Assembly: GCA_020523905.1 (NCBI GenBank)
Contig: JAJAPZ010000020.1
Span: 1-38,722 of the forward strand
DNA length: 38,722 nt
Source of the DNA: Candidatus Obscuribacterium magneticum
GTDB lineage: Bacteria; Elusimicrobiota; Elusimicrobia; F11
Direction of reading: 5' to 3'
Below are positions 1 through 7,811 of the stretch, piece after piece. The notes beneath the pieces are model-generated. The model had not been told where the DNA came from. It ran no database searches and was given only the letters and a program-made list of their open reading frames with translations. Position 1 is the first letter of the stretch, and every line of letters starts with the position of its first letter. A program made the translations under genes and the position numbers.

Positions 1-570
1 AGAAACCGTGTTGTCCAAGACAAAGGGGATCCCGTGTTTGTGGGCAACCTTCGAGATGCCTTCCAGGTCAGCCACATCCAGCTTTGGATTTCCGATCGAC
101 TCGGCATAGACGGCTTTGGTTTTTGGCGTGATGGCCTTTTCGATTGAAGCCAGGTCGTTTGACTTAACAAAGTGGACCTTTAGCCCCAGTTTCGGGAAGG
201 TGTAATGGAATAAGTTGTATGTCCCCCCGTAGAGGTTATCCGCAGAGACAATCTCATCCCCTGCCTTGGCAATGTTGAGAAGCGCCAGGGTGATCGCGGC
301 TTGGCCGCTCGCTACGGCGAGAGCGCCCACACCCCCATCGAGTTGCGCGATGCGCTGCTCCAGCACATCGTTGGTGGGGTTCATGAGGCGCGTGTAGATG
401 TTTCCAAACTCTTTGAGCCCAAAGAGGTTGGCGGCATGCTCGGTGCTTTTGAACTGATACGACGTTGTTTGGTAGATGGGAACCGCTCGCGCTCCGGTGG
501 TGGGATCCGGTTTCTGTCCCCCATGAAGGGCGATCGTTTCCGGTTTCAGTGTCTTCGCAGATGTACTCAT
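1..570 (-). CDS. metY: O-acetylhomoserine sulfhydrylase, N-terminal 190 residues (partial)
   Basis: This is a PLP enzyme of the Cys/Met-metabolism family, which joins O-acetylhomoserine with sulfide to give homocysteine in methionine synthesis. The visible part opens [19 protein letters not shown] and continues with [10 protein letters not shown], then [19 protein letters not shown] and the ASGQAAI segment that contacts the cofactor phosphate. [11 protein letters not shown] and a C-terminal VLDNTV follow. [13 protein letters not shown] favours the MetY branch over MetB/MetC. The gene runs off the window before the PLP-binding lysine. The start is ATG at 570, preceded by a strong GGAGG (576-580). 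It appears monocistronic behind its own promoter and a long structured leader. Cystathionine gamma-synthase is the main alternative. Confidence 0.9.
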   Translation of the reverse strand, partial: MSTSAKTLKPETIALHGGQKPDPTTGARAVPIYQTTSYQFKSTEHAANLFGLKEFGNIYTRLMNPTNDVLEQRIAQLDGGVGALAVASGQAAITLALLNIAKAGDEIVSADNLYGGTYNLFHYTFPKLGLKVHFVKSNDLASIEKAITPKTKAVYAESIGNPKLDVADLEGISKVAHKHGIPFVLDNTVS

Positions 571-593
571 TTTTTCCTCCAATATTTTTGAGT

Positions 594-621
594 CCACCCT
601 GCGGCAGGTCACATTTGGTGG
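594..621 (-). other. Weak hairpin between leader element B and the metY ribosome site
   Basis: CCACC (594-598) can pair with GGTGG (617-621) across an 18-nt loop just upstream of the metY Shine-Dalgarno sequence (576-580). There is no U tract, so it is not a terminator. It could shape access to the ribosome site, but pairing of this strength also occurs by chance. Confidence 0.25.
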
Positions 622-635
622 GTCTAAAATGCCCT

Positions 636-720
636 TACCGCTTTAGCGCCCTGATCCCCTCCTTCGCCAAAAGACGGCTTCGGAGGGGTGGCCGGGGCAA
701 GTTGGTGTTAAAGCCTCGCC
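636..720 (-). ncRNA. Structured leader element B (second copy, candidate riboswitch aptamer)
   Basis: This is the downstream copy of the repeated RNA element in the metY leader. It shares a 25-nt 5' block with element A (GAGGCTTTAACACC, AACTTGCCCCG) and the 3' block GCTAAAGCGGTA. GCTTTA can pair with TAAAGC (6 bp) and GCCC with GGGC. The middle folds into a strong hairpin with CCCCTCC / GGAGGGG arms whose sequence differs from element A. Conserved ends around a variable apical stem are the hallmark of a structured RNA. No terminator follows it, so any control would be at translation or by cooperation with element A. I do not recognise the class with certainty. Confidence 0.6.
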
Positions 721-763
721 ATAAAATGAAAAGTCCCGTGCCGCCTTCCTCGCGGCCCGGGAC
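721..763 (-). terminator. Intrinsic terminator between the two leader elements
   Basis: On the minus strand GTCCCGGGCCGC and GCGGCACGGGAC (733-763) form a 12-bp stem with one mismatch and a 7-nt loop, followed by TTTTCATTTTAT. This is a convincing Rho-independent terminator placed directly after leader element A and before element B and metY. It would allow premature termination of the metY transcript. Confidence 0.7.
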
Positions 764-786
764 ATCCATAAACATCTAAATGTCTG

Positions 787-870
787 TACCGCTTTAGCCC
801 CCTGTTCACCCTCCGGGACATTTCGCCCATATGGATTCGGTCGGGGCAAGTTGGTGTTAAAGCCTCACCG
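787..870 (-). ncRNA. Structured leader element A (first copy, candidate riboswitch aptamer)
   Basis: This is the promoter-proximal copy of the repeated RNA. It has the same conserved blocks as element B, with GCTTTA/TAAAGC and GCCCC/GGGGC pairings. The apical region differs and contains GGG...CCC and a CCATATGG palindrome. It starts within about 10 nt of the predicted transcription start and is followed 24 nt later by a terminator hairpin. Placement upstream of a methionine-cycle gene suggests sensing of SAM, methionine or a related metabolite. The words CTTTAAC, TTGC and GCTAAA loosely recall SAM-II-type RNAs, but I could not match the fold to that or any other class I know. Confidence 0.6.
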
Positions 871-884
871 AAAAAACCAATCTA

Positions 885-913
885 AAGTTATTCATTCTGA
901 CGAACGTTGTCAA
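885..913 (-). promoter_or_regulatory. Sigma70-type promoter of the metY leader
   Basis: On the minus strand a perfect -35 box TTGACA (908-913) is followed by exactly 17 nt and TAACTT (885-890) as a -10 box. The expected start of transcription, near 878, falls just ahead of leader element A. The whole 571-932 gap is therefore accounted for by promoter, two RNA elements, a terminator and the ribosome site. Confidence 0.7.
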
Positions 914-932
914 GGATTATTTTACGGCACCA

Positions 933-1283
<351 letters not shown>

Positions 1284-3086
1284 CTAATTATACAACAACA
1301 GATTCCTTTCAAAAGTTTCGCGCCGCTGATGGAATTCAGGGCGGCTGAGGTCGACTCGCCAAAGTCCGCGCACGGAATTCATCAGATAAACCGGTGTGCC
1401 TTTTTTTAGGTCTTTTAGGATTATCACTCTTTCTTTAATTCGTTTTGACCGCAGAAGGTGGGCCCGGAAGGTTCCAGGAAGAAGTCCGCAGGGGACCGGC
1501 GGGGTGAACATTTGTCCGTCCCTTTCAATAGCGACGTTGGCGTGACACGATTCCGTGATTTCCCCCCTCTCGTTCCAAAGGAGGACGTCGTCGCCCTCCG
1601 GCGCTTCTTTTCGGGCCTCATCGTAGATTTTCCGGCTTGTTGTTTTGTGGTAGAGAAAAGGATCGGCGCTCATGACCGGTCTTTTTGCCAATGTCACTTT
1701 TTTAAAAGGCGGTAAGGATGAGGGATTGAAGATTTCAGCGTGGATTTGCGTGTGCCCGTCGGAATATAGAAGAAGGCGAACCTTGTGGGGTTGGCGAGGC
1801 AACGCCAGCGCAAAAGCTCGGAGCTTGTGGTCGATGGCCTTTGTATCAAAGGGATAATCAAAGTATTTTGCTGAACGCTCCAGCCGTTTTAAATGGAGCC
1901 GGAGAAGAAAATATCCTTCACGGGGTGTCCAACGCATTGTTTCCAGCAAGGCGAATTCGGCCTGAGCCTGAACGAGAATTTTTGCCTTCGTTTTACATTC
2001 TTCATATTCCGCCTCTGCTTTTGAATCCCAGACAATCCCGCCTCCCACGCCGTATTCGGCCTGGCCTGTTTTTCTATTTATGGAAAGAGTCCGTATGGCG
2101 ACGTTGAATTGTGCCTGTTGGTCCGGGGCCAGAAAACCGATGGCGCCCGTGTAAATGCCGCGGGGCGCGGTTTCCAGACCGGCGATGATGTGGGTCGCCC
2201 GGGGTTTCGGGGCTCCCGTGATGGAGGCGGCTGGGAAGAGCGCCTCCAAGACCCTTGAAAATCCGGCCTTTGTTTGCGCTTGAACGGTGGAGGTCATCTG
2301 CCACACGGTCGGGTATTTCTCGATGGTGAACAGATGGGGAACATGGATACTTCCTGTGGTTGCCACCTTTCCCAGGTCGTTTCGCATCATGTCGACAATC
2401 ATGAGGTTTTCGGCCTGGTTTTTCCTCGAATGGCGGAGAGAGCGGGCGAGTTGAAGATCTTCCTCCAGTGTTCGGCCGCGGGGCGCCGTCCCTTTCATCG
2501 GGCGAGAGGTAAGTTCCGTTCCCTTCAACGCGAAAAATAGTTCCGGGGAGAACGAAAGGATGGCCGTCTCCCCTGTGTTGAGGAAGGCTGAATAGGGGGC
2601 CTTTTGTGCGGCGGCGAGGTAGGTAAACAGAAACCAGGGGTCATGGCGGAGAATGGACTTCAGGCGGAAGGTGTAGTTCACTTGATAGCAATCCCCGCGG
2701 GCGATAAGGATTTTTATATGGCTAATGGCTTTATGATAAGCCTCTTGATTGATCGAGGTCGTCCAGGAAGAAGGAAGGTCAAAGGAAACATCCGAAGAAG
2801 GAAGGGGTATTGTCGATACGGCGGGGTAAAGCCCGAACCACACCAGGGGAAGATCCTTTGCCGGGTGCGCCGCCAGGGCGCGGTCAAAGGCCGGCGCCGC
2901 TTCGTAATTGATGCAACCGGCGGCGAAAATCTTATCTTTTTTAACCCGCCGCTCCACCTCTTCCAACACCGGCCAAACGTCCTTCAATTGATAGGCCGTT
3001 AAGACAGCCCACGGATTCCGAAAACACATCCATTGCTGATGAAGTGCATCGTGGAGGATGACTTCGTCTTTTCCAGGCGGATTCAT
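1284..3086 (-). CDS. pabB-pabC: Fused aminodeoxychorismate synthase component I / aminodeoxychorismate lyase
   Basis: This 600-residue protein makes p-aminobenzoate for folate. Residues 1-370 are a chorismate-binding PabB domain with SRPMKGTAPRG, MMRNDLGKV, AASITGAPKPRA and GIYTGAIGF motifs. Residues 375-600 are a class IV aminotransferase fold (PabC) with FLYHKTT, whose Lys binds PLP, then LLWNERGEITESCHANV and a CGLLPGTFR-type C-terminal motif. PabB normally also needs a PabA glutaminase for ammonia; none is in the window. The fusion is known in several bacterial phyla. The start at 3086 has no clear ribosome site but gives the normal N-terminus. Divergent from the cupin gene, 100 nt away. 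Confidence 0.92.
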   Translation of the reverse strand: MNPPGKDEVILHDALHQQWMCFRNPWAVLTAYQLKDVWPVLEEVERRVKKDKIFAAGCINYEAAPAFDRALAAHPAKDLPLVWFGLYPAVSTIPLPSSDVSFDLPSSWTTSINQEAYHKAISHIKILIARGDCYQVNYTFRLKSILRHDPWFLFTYLAAAQKAPYSAFLNTGETAILSFSPELFFALKGTELTSRPMKGTAPRGRTLEEDLQLARSLRHSRKNQAENLMIVDMMRNDLGKVATTGSIHVPHLFTIEKYPTVWQMTSTVQAQTKAGFSRVLEALFPAASITGAPKPRATHIIAGLETAPRGIYTGAIGFLAPDQQAQFNVAIRTLSINRKTGQAEYGVGGGIVWDSKAEAEYEECKTKAKILVQAQAEFALLETMRWTPREGYFLLRLHLKRLERSAKYFDYPFDTKAIDHKLRAFALALPRQPHKVRLLLYSDGHTQIHAEIFNPSSLPPFKKVTLAKRPVMSADPFLYHKTTSRKIYDEARKEAPEGDDVLLWNERGEITESCHANVAIERDGQMFTPPVPCGLLPGTFRAHLLRSKRIKERVIILKDLKKGTPVYLMNSVRGLWRVDLSRPEFHQRRETFERNLLLYN

Positions 3087-3186
3087 TGAGCCGATATTAC
3101 CATGTTATTTTTTACCGGTTGGTGATAATGCCGCGGGGTACGAAATTTTTTCGTCGGTGTCGTGGCCAGATGGCTTTAGGAACGGT

Positions 3187-3507
3187 ATGATTTGCTTCCT
3201 TATGGAAATCATTTCATTGTTGAAGGCAGCGGATTACCAAAAAAATTCCATTGTCAGCCGTCAGATCATTCAAAAACCGTCGGGAAGCGTGACCTTGTTC
3301 GCTTTTGATGAAGGACAGGAATTGAGCGAGCACACGGCGCCGTACGATGCGTTGGTGTGCGTGCTTGACGGGGATGTCGAAATCAAGATCGCGGGAGAAC
3401 CCTTCCGGCTTAAAGCGGGTGACACGATTGTCATGCCGGCTCACAAACCCCATGCAGTGAGAGCCATCCGCAAGTTTAAAATGCTCCTCACGATGATCCG
3501 CTCATAA
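3187..3507 (+). CDS. Small cupin-domain protein
   Basis: A 106-residue single-domain cupin. The beta-barrel motifs are visible as LSEHTAPYDALVCVLDGDVEIKI (motif 1, with one His and no second metal-type His) and LKAGDTIVMPAHKPHAV (motif 2, with two His). The protein could bind a metal or small ligand; substrate unknown. ATG at 3187 is preceded by AGGAA and is preferred to upstream in-frame starts, which would read through the region next to the pabBC start. It ends 28 nt before the secreted protein that precedes the NO reductase, so the three are probably one operon. A role as a redox or NO-stress accessory is inference from neighbours only. Confidence 0.8.
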   Translation: MICFLMEIISLLKAADYQKNSIVSRQIIQKPSGSVTLFAFDEGQELSEHTAPYDALVCVLDGDVEIKIAGEPFRLKAGDTIVMPAHKPHAVRAIRKFKMLLTMIRS

Positions 3508-3535
3508 ATTCACGTTGTTTACTGGAGGCCGAGCC

Positions 3536-4168
3536 ATGAAGCATATCCGATCTGTTTCTTTGTTCGTTGGGATGACCGCTGCTCTGACATTGATCTTGGG
3601 GGTGGTTTGGACCCCCGTGTATGCTCATTGCGATACACTGGATGGGCCTGTTGTGATGGCGGCGAAAAAGGCATTGGACAAAGATGACGTCAGATTGGTG
3701 TTGATTTGGGTACAGCCGAAAGACGAAGCAGAAATAAAAGATGCTTATCAAAAAACCCTGGCGGTTCGAAAACTCAATCCAGACGCACGCGCCATGGCCG
3801 ACCTGTATTTTTTTGAAACTCTCGTCCGCCTCCACCGCGCCGGTGAAGGGGCTCCTTACACGGGACTTAAATCAGCCAGACGGAATCTGGGGCCGGCGAT
3901 TCCGGCCGCCGATGAGGCCGTTGAATCGGGATCCATCGATCGTGTCCGGGAATTGTTGGTTGATTCGTTGAATGACAGTCTTGAAGACAGATTCAAGGAA
4001 GTCATGGAAAAGAAAGAATATAAAACCCCAGACGTCACACGGGGGCGGGAATTTGTTAAAGCTTACGTGACGTTTATCCATTTTGTCGAAAAGCTATACC
4101 AGGATGCCAGTGAGCCAGCCGAGGCTCATTTGGCGGAGCATGAAGCGCCAGCTCATAACGAAAAGTAG
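3536..4168 (+). CDS. Secreted HCDTLDGP-motif protein (DUF6448-like)
   Basis: A 210-residue exported protein. A signal peptide (MKHIRSVSLFVGMTAALTL, then an Ala-rich end VYAHC) is followed immediately by HCDTLDGPVV. The rest is predicted to be mostly alpha-helical and ends in a His/Glu/Ala-rich tail (EAHLAEHEAPAHNEK) that could bind metal. I recall this as the DUF6448 family, of unknown function. The mature N-terminal His-Cys is striking as a possible metal or heme contact. ATG at 3536 has GGAGG eight bases upstream. The gene stops 39 nt before norZ, which suggests co-expression with the NO reductase. Confidence 0.82.
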   Translation: MKHIRSVSLFVGMTAALTLILGVVWTPVYAHCDTLDGPVVMAAKKALDKDDVRLVLIWVQPKDEAEIKDAYQKTLAVRKLNPDARAMADLYFFETLVRLHRAGEGAPYTGLKSARRNLGPAIPAADEAVESGSIDRVRELLVDSLNDSLEDRFKEVMEKKEYKTPDVTRGREFVKAYVTFIHFVEKLYQDASEPAEAHLAEHEAPAHNEK

Positions 4169-4207
4169 CCCCTTTTGTTTGGCCGACGCGCCGAGGAGGA
4201 CCTGTCA

Positions 4208-6445
4208 ATGAAGAAATTATGGTGGATGTTTATTGTCATTTGTGTCGTCGGATTTGGAATTTTAGGGTGGGTGGGAAGGCGAATATATCAGGAAATGCCG
4301 CCGATCCCGGATGAAGTGGTCACATCAAAGGGCGTCGTATTGATGACCGGCGACGACGTCCGCGCCGGCCAGCATGTGTGGCAGGCCATGGGCGGGATGG
4401 ATGTGGGTTCTGTTTGGGGACACGGTGGCTACGTCGCCCCGGACTGGACAGCCGATTGGTTGCACCGGGAAGCTGTGTTTTTGCTGGATTCATGGGCCCG
4501 AGCGAACCATAAAAAAGTCTATGCTGATCTCCCCTCCGAAACCCAGGCCCAGCTCCAGCGGCGACTGGAAAATGTCATGCGGGAAAATACGTATGACCCC
4601 GAGACACGAAAAATCGTCATCGATTCCCTCCGGGCCGATGCCTTCGAGGCCAACCTGGCGCACTATTCGGATGTTTTTACCAACGGAAACAAGGCTTATG
4701 CCATTCAAAAAGGGGCTGTCAAGAATCTGGCGAAATTGTATCAGCTGGCCAGCTTTTTCTTTTGGACCTCCTGGGCAGCCTCTACGAATCGGCCCTTGAA
4801 GGCCATTACCTATACAAGCAATTGGCCTTATGAGCCCCTGGTAGGCAACCAAATAACCGGGCAGGCCGTGGTTTGGACGGGCGTGAGTATCTTGATGCTT
4901 TTGGGTGGCATCGGTGTGATGGTGTGGTATTACGTCTCACGGCCCTATGATGGTCGTTTGGACTGGGTGCCTTCCAATGACCCGTTATTGGGGGCGACAC
5001 TCACGCCATCACAGAAAGCGACGTTAAAGTATTTTTGGGTTGTCTCCGGCTTATTCCTCGTCCAGATTTTGGTGGGTGTTTTAACGGCCCATTACGGCGT
5101 CGAAGGCGAAGGGTTCTATGGGATTCCCCTCGCGCGGTGGCTTCCCTACAGCGTGACGCGCACCTGGCATCTCCAGCTCGGCATTTTGTGGATCGCCACG
5201 GCGTGGCTTGGGTCGGGCTTGTTCATCGGCCCGGTGGTGAGCGGGGTTGAGCTTAAATGGCAGAGACTGGGCGTCAACGTATTATTTGGAGCCCTCCTAT
5301 TTATCGTGGTGGGGTCTCTGGCGGGGCAGTGGATGAGCATCATGCACAAAATGGAGGGCCCCGCCACTTTCTATTTCGGCCATCAGGGGTACGAATACCT
5401 CGAACTGGGGCGGGTATGGCAGGCGGGACTATTCGCCGGCCTATTGATTTGGCTGTTTCTTGTCATTCGAGGCGTTCGACCCATTTTCAAAAATCCGGGG
5501 GACCAAAAACCGCTATTGGGTCTATTTATCATGGCGACGACCGCCATCGCCCTCTTTTATGGGGCGGGCCTCATGTGGGGGCGGAACACCCATCTTTCGA
5601 TTGTGGAATACTGGCGTTGGTGGGTTGTTCATCTCTGGGTGGAAGGGTTTTTTGAGGTTTTTGCGACGGTCGTGATTGCATTTCTATTCATGCGATTGGG
5701 TCTCATCAAAGGGCGGCTGGCCGCCGAAGCGTCGCTTCTTTCAGCCACCCTTTATTTGGCGGGTGGCATCATAGGCACCCTACACCACATGTATTTTTCC
5801 GGGACCCCCATGGTGGCCCTGGCGTGGGGATCGGTATTCAGCGCGCTCGAAGTCGTGCCCCTTGTATTGGTGGGATTTGCGGCTTGGGAGGATATTCGGA
5901 AGTCGCGGGCGGCGGCCTGGGTTGAAAATTACAAATGGCCCATCCGGTTTTTCCTCTCCGTCGCCTTTTGGAATATGGTGGGAGCCGGCCTCTTCGGATT
6001 TATGATCAATCCCCCCATTGCTCTTTATTATATGCAAGGGCTTAACACCACGCCGGTCCACGGACACGCCGCCCTTTTTGGGGTTTATGGGATGCTGGGG
6101 ATCGGCCTCATGCTCTTTTGCCTCAAAGCGATGCGGCCGGATATCATTTGGAAAGACGGACTTCTCAAAATTTCTTTTTGGGGAATGAACATCGGGCTCC
6201 TGATGATGGTGACCTTGAGTCTGCTTCCCGTGGGGCTCCTGCAGACCTGGGCTTCCGTCGAACACGGTTATTGGTACGCCCGAAGCTCGGAATTTCTACA
6301 AACACCTCTGTTGCAAATCCTTCGCTGGATGAGGATGCCAGGGGATACTGTTTTTTCGTTGGGTGCGGTGGCCTTGGTCGCTTTTGTATTTTTGGCGACG
6401 CTGAAGCCGGGGCTTTTGAAAAGAGGTTCGGTCAGTTCGAAATAA
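4208..6445 (+). CDS. norZ: Quinol-dependent nitric oxide reductase (qNOR)
   Basis: A 745-residue inner-membrane enzyme that reduces two NO to N2O with electrons from quinol, in respiration or NO detoxification. The N-terminal TM helix and periplasmic domain (about 1-235, with GQHVWQAMGG and WTADWLHREA) correspond to the fused NorC-like part of qNOR. About 12 further helices form the heme-copper-oxidase-like core. Visible metal ligands are the His of TWHLQLGILW, HLWVEGFFEVF (FeB His plus conserved Glu), LHHMYF (two FeB His) and HGHAALFGVYG (heme His). The length fits qNOR, and no separate norC is present. ATG at 4208 follows GAGGAGGA. Its 3' end overlaps the opposing heptosyltransferase gene by 14 nt. 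No NsrR or DNR box was evident upstream of the cupin gene. Confidence 0.95.
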   Translation: MKKLWWMFIVICVVGFGILGWVGRRIYQEMPPIPDEVVTSKGVVLMTGDDVRAGQHVWQAMGGMDVGSVWGHGGYVAPDWTADWLHREAVFLLDSWARANHKKVYADLPSETQAQLQRRLENVMRENTYDPETRKIVIDSLRADAFEANLAHYSDVFTNGNKAYAIQKGAVKNLAKLYQLASFFFWTSWAASTNRPLKAITYTSNWPYEPLVGNQITGQAVVWTGVSILMLLGGIGVMVWYYVSRPYDGRLDWVPSNDPLLGATLTPSQKATLKYFWVVSGLFLVQILVGVLTAHYGVEGEGFYGIPLARWLPYSVTRTWHLQLGILWIATAWLGSGLFIGPVVSGVELKWQRLGVNVLFGALLFIVVGSLAGQWMSIMHKMEGPATFYFGHQGYEYLELGRVWQAGLFAGLLIWLFLVIRGVRPIFKNPGDQKPLLGLFIMATTAIALFYGAGLMWGRNTHLSIVEYWRWWVVHLWVEGFFEVFATVVIAFLFMRLGLIKGRLAAEASLLSATLYLAGGIIGTLHHMYFSGTPMVALAWGSVFSALEVVPLVLVGFAAWEDIRKSRAAAWVENYKWPIRFFLSVAFWNMVGAGLFGFMINPPIALYYMQGLNTTPVHGHAALFGVYGMLGIGLMLFCLKAMRPDIIWKDGLLKISFWGMNIGLLMMVTLSLLPVGLLQTWASVEHGYWYARSSEFLQTPLLQILRWMRMPGDTVFSLGAVALVAFVFLATLKPGLLKRGSVSSK

Positions 6446-7544
6446 CTTTTCGGCAGGCGTCCAAGACGGTATCGGCCTTCAAATGGGTCATGCAGATATG
6501 ACCGACCGGGCAGTTTAAAAGGTGACAACCGAGGCAGAAAACATCGGGTGCCTGAACGGCGATATCATGTACTTTCATGTCGTCATTCCCGCGAAAGCGG
6601 GAATCCAGGATTTGTTGATCTGAGGTGAAGTCTTCTGGATTCCCGCATTCGCGGGAATGACGGTTGTTCGCAATGACAGCATAAGACGGATTCCAATCGA
6701 CGGGGCGTGAAGGGCCGTAAATTGTTACTGTCGGCGTTCCCACCGCCACTGCCACATGCATAAGACCGGAATCGTTGCACACTACCATGGCCGCCTTTTT
6801 AAAAACCGCTCCGGCGTGCCGTAAAGAAGTGAAAGGCAGGACGCCCAATTCCGATTCATGGCCCTTCTGAATCGGCCGGAGCCATTCTTCTTCTCCCGGG
6901 CCGCAGGCCAGATAAACTTTCAATCCGAGTTCCCGCCTCAAGCGAAGCCCCACTTCTTGAAATCCTACCGGCCGCCACCGGCGGATCGGGCGCCGATGAG
7001 CGGGTAGCAAGATGGCAACCCTTTTCTCCTGAAGATTTTCCGACCTCATCCATTGGGTGGCAAAAGCTTCGTCTTCTTTCGTTAGAAACAATTCGGGGCG
7101 GTAACGGTCGATGACAGGGGCCGATCCCCCTGATTTTTCCAGCCAGAATTTGACCAGTTTCTCTTTCCGAAGCGCGACATAATCGGGTTGTTCCGGGATC
7201 GGCATGATGATGTTGTAAATAAAATGCGAGGTGAAGGTTTTGTAGCCGACGCGCGACTTAGCTCCGCTGGCCAGGGTGAGATATCGCGACCGGGGATTGT
7301 TCATGAAATCAAAAACGACATCGTATCGTTTGGATCTCACACGTTTAAGTTCGCGGAGGGAATGAGATCGGTCGTAGGAAAGAATATTATGGAGATGAGG
7401 ATTTGTTTCGAGGGTGGAAATTCCCGGGGCTTCGGCCAGGAAGTCGATTTTCGCCTCCGGCAGGGCTTTTTTCAAATAGGCGATCGCGGGTGTCGTCAAA
7501 AGAATATCCCCAATCCGCCGTAATTGAATAAAGAGAACGTTCAT
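6432..7544 (-). CDS. Glycosyltransferase family 9 (LPS heptosyltransferase-like) with embedded repeat peptide
   Basis: This enzyme transfers heptose or a related sugar from an ADP-sugar to LPS core. It opens MNVLFIQLRRIGDILLTTPA, the standard GT9 start. PAHRRPIRRWR, CNDSGLMHVAVAVGTPTVTIYGPS (nucleotide-sugar site) and a Cys-rich end CLGCHLLNCPVGHICM follow. Residues about 295-321 (RHSRECGNPE ... DSRFRGNDD) do not belong to the family. They are translated from a palindromic repeat at 6581-6662 that sits in frame between the VDWNP segment and the Cys-rich tail. The flanking family motifs remain in frame, so the protein is probably made with a surface loop insertion. The gene is preceded by the repeat-rich gap 7545-7811, has no clear ribosome site and converges on norZ. 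Confidence 0.88.
   Translation of the reverse strand: MNVLFIQLRRIGDILLTTPAIAYLKKALPEAKIDFLAEAPGISTLETNPHLHNILSYDRSHSLRELKRVRSKRYDVVFDFMNNPRSRYLTLASGAKSRVGYKTFTSHFIYNIIMPIPEQPDYVALRKEKLVKFWLEKSGGSAPVIDRYRPELFLTKEDEAFATQWMRSENLQEKRVAILLPAHRRPIRRWRPVGFQEVGLRLRRELGLKVYLACGPGEEEWLRPIQKGHESELGVLPFTSLRHAGAVFKKAAMVVCNDSGLMHVAVAVGTPTVTIYGPSRPVDWNPSYAVIANNRHSRECGNPEDFTSDQQILDSRFRGNDDMKVHDIAVQAPDVFCLGCHLLNCPVGHICMTHLKADTVLDACRKVISN
6581..6662. repeat. Palindromic repeat, copy 1 (inside the GT9 gene)
   Basis: An 82-bp element with 29-bp inverted arms beginning CGTCATTCCCGCGAA and ending TTCGCGGGAATGACG, with one mismatch between arms and a spacer of about 24 bp. Each arm itself contains a CCCGCGAAAGCGGG hairpin. 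It is read through in frame by the glycosyltransferase gene. Confidence 0.9.
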
Positions 7545-7591
7545 CAGTTGGCGAGATGAACGCCATTCCCGTCCCGCTCGATAATGAACCG

Positions 7592-7618
7592 ATAATGCCG
7601 GGACGGTACCGGCATTAT
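7592..7618. repeat. Perfect hairpin in the GT9-tonB gap
   Basis: ATAATGCCGG (7592-7601) and CCGGCATTAT (7609-7618) form a perfect 10-bp stem with a 7-base loop. It is nested in a wider inverted pair TCCCGCT (7570-7576) / AGCGGGA. No T tract follows on either strand, so it does not look like an intrinsic terminator. Together with the next two elements it fills most of the 267-bp gap 7545-7811, which holds no convincing gene. Confidence 0.7.
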
Positions 7619-7665
7619 GAAATCCATAATCGAATCGGTACCGCGCAAGCGGGAAGCCAGTCCTT

Positions 7666-7736
7666 CGTCATTCCGGCGAAAGCCGGAATCCAGAATAATA
7701 TTAAAATTCTGGATCCCGACTTTCGTCGGGATGACG
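7666..7736. repeat. Palindromic repeat, copy 2 (intergenic)
   Basis: A 71-bp member of the same family as the copy in the GT9 gene. CGTCATTCCGGCGAAAGCCG leads in and CGGGATGACG closes, with CCAGAAT / ATTCTGG in the middle. The arms have diverged (CCGG versus CCCG), so it is probably an older copy. Confidence 0.85.
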
Positions 7737-7750
7737 CCTTTCGGCGTCAC

Positions 7751-7779
7751 CTGGATTCCGGCTTTTGCCGGAATGACGG
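7751..7779. repeat. Half palindromic repeat
   Basis: A single arm of the same element (CTGGATTCCGGCTTTTGCCG followed by GAATGACGG) lies 14 bp after copy 2. It is either a decayed second copy or part of a compound element. Confidence 0.75.
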
Positions 7780-7811
7780 CCTTTGGAATGGGCTCCATTT
7801 GCGTTGACATT

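Noticed and set aside
3087..3186. Search for an NsrR, DNR or FNR-type box before the cupin-norZ unit
   Set aside because: No convincing TTGAT-N4-ATCAA-type or NsrR dyad was found; only weak promoter-like AT-rich runs.
6581..7779. Repeated palindromes considered as a CRISPR array
   Set aside because: Copies are far apart, differ in spacer length, are themselves palindromes with long arms and have no cas genes nearby.
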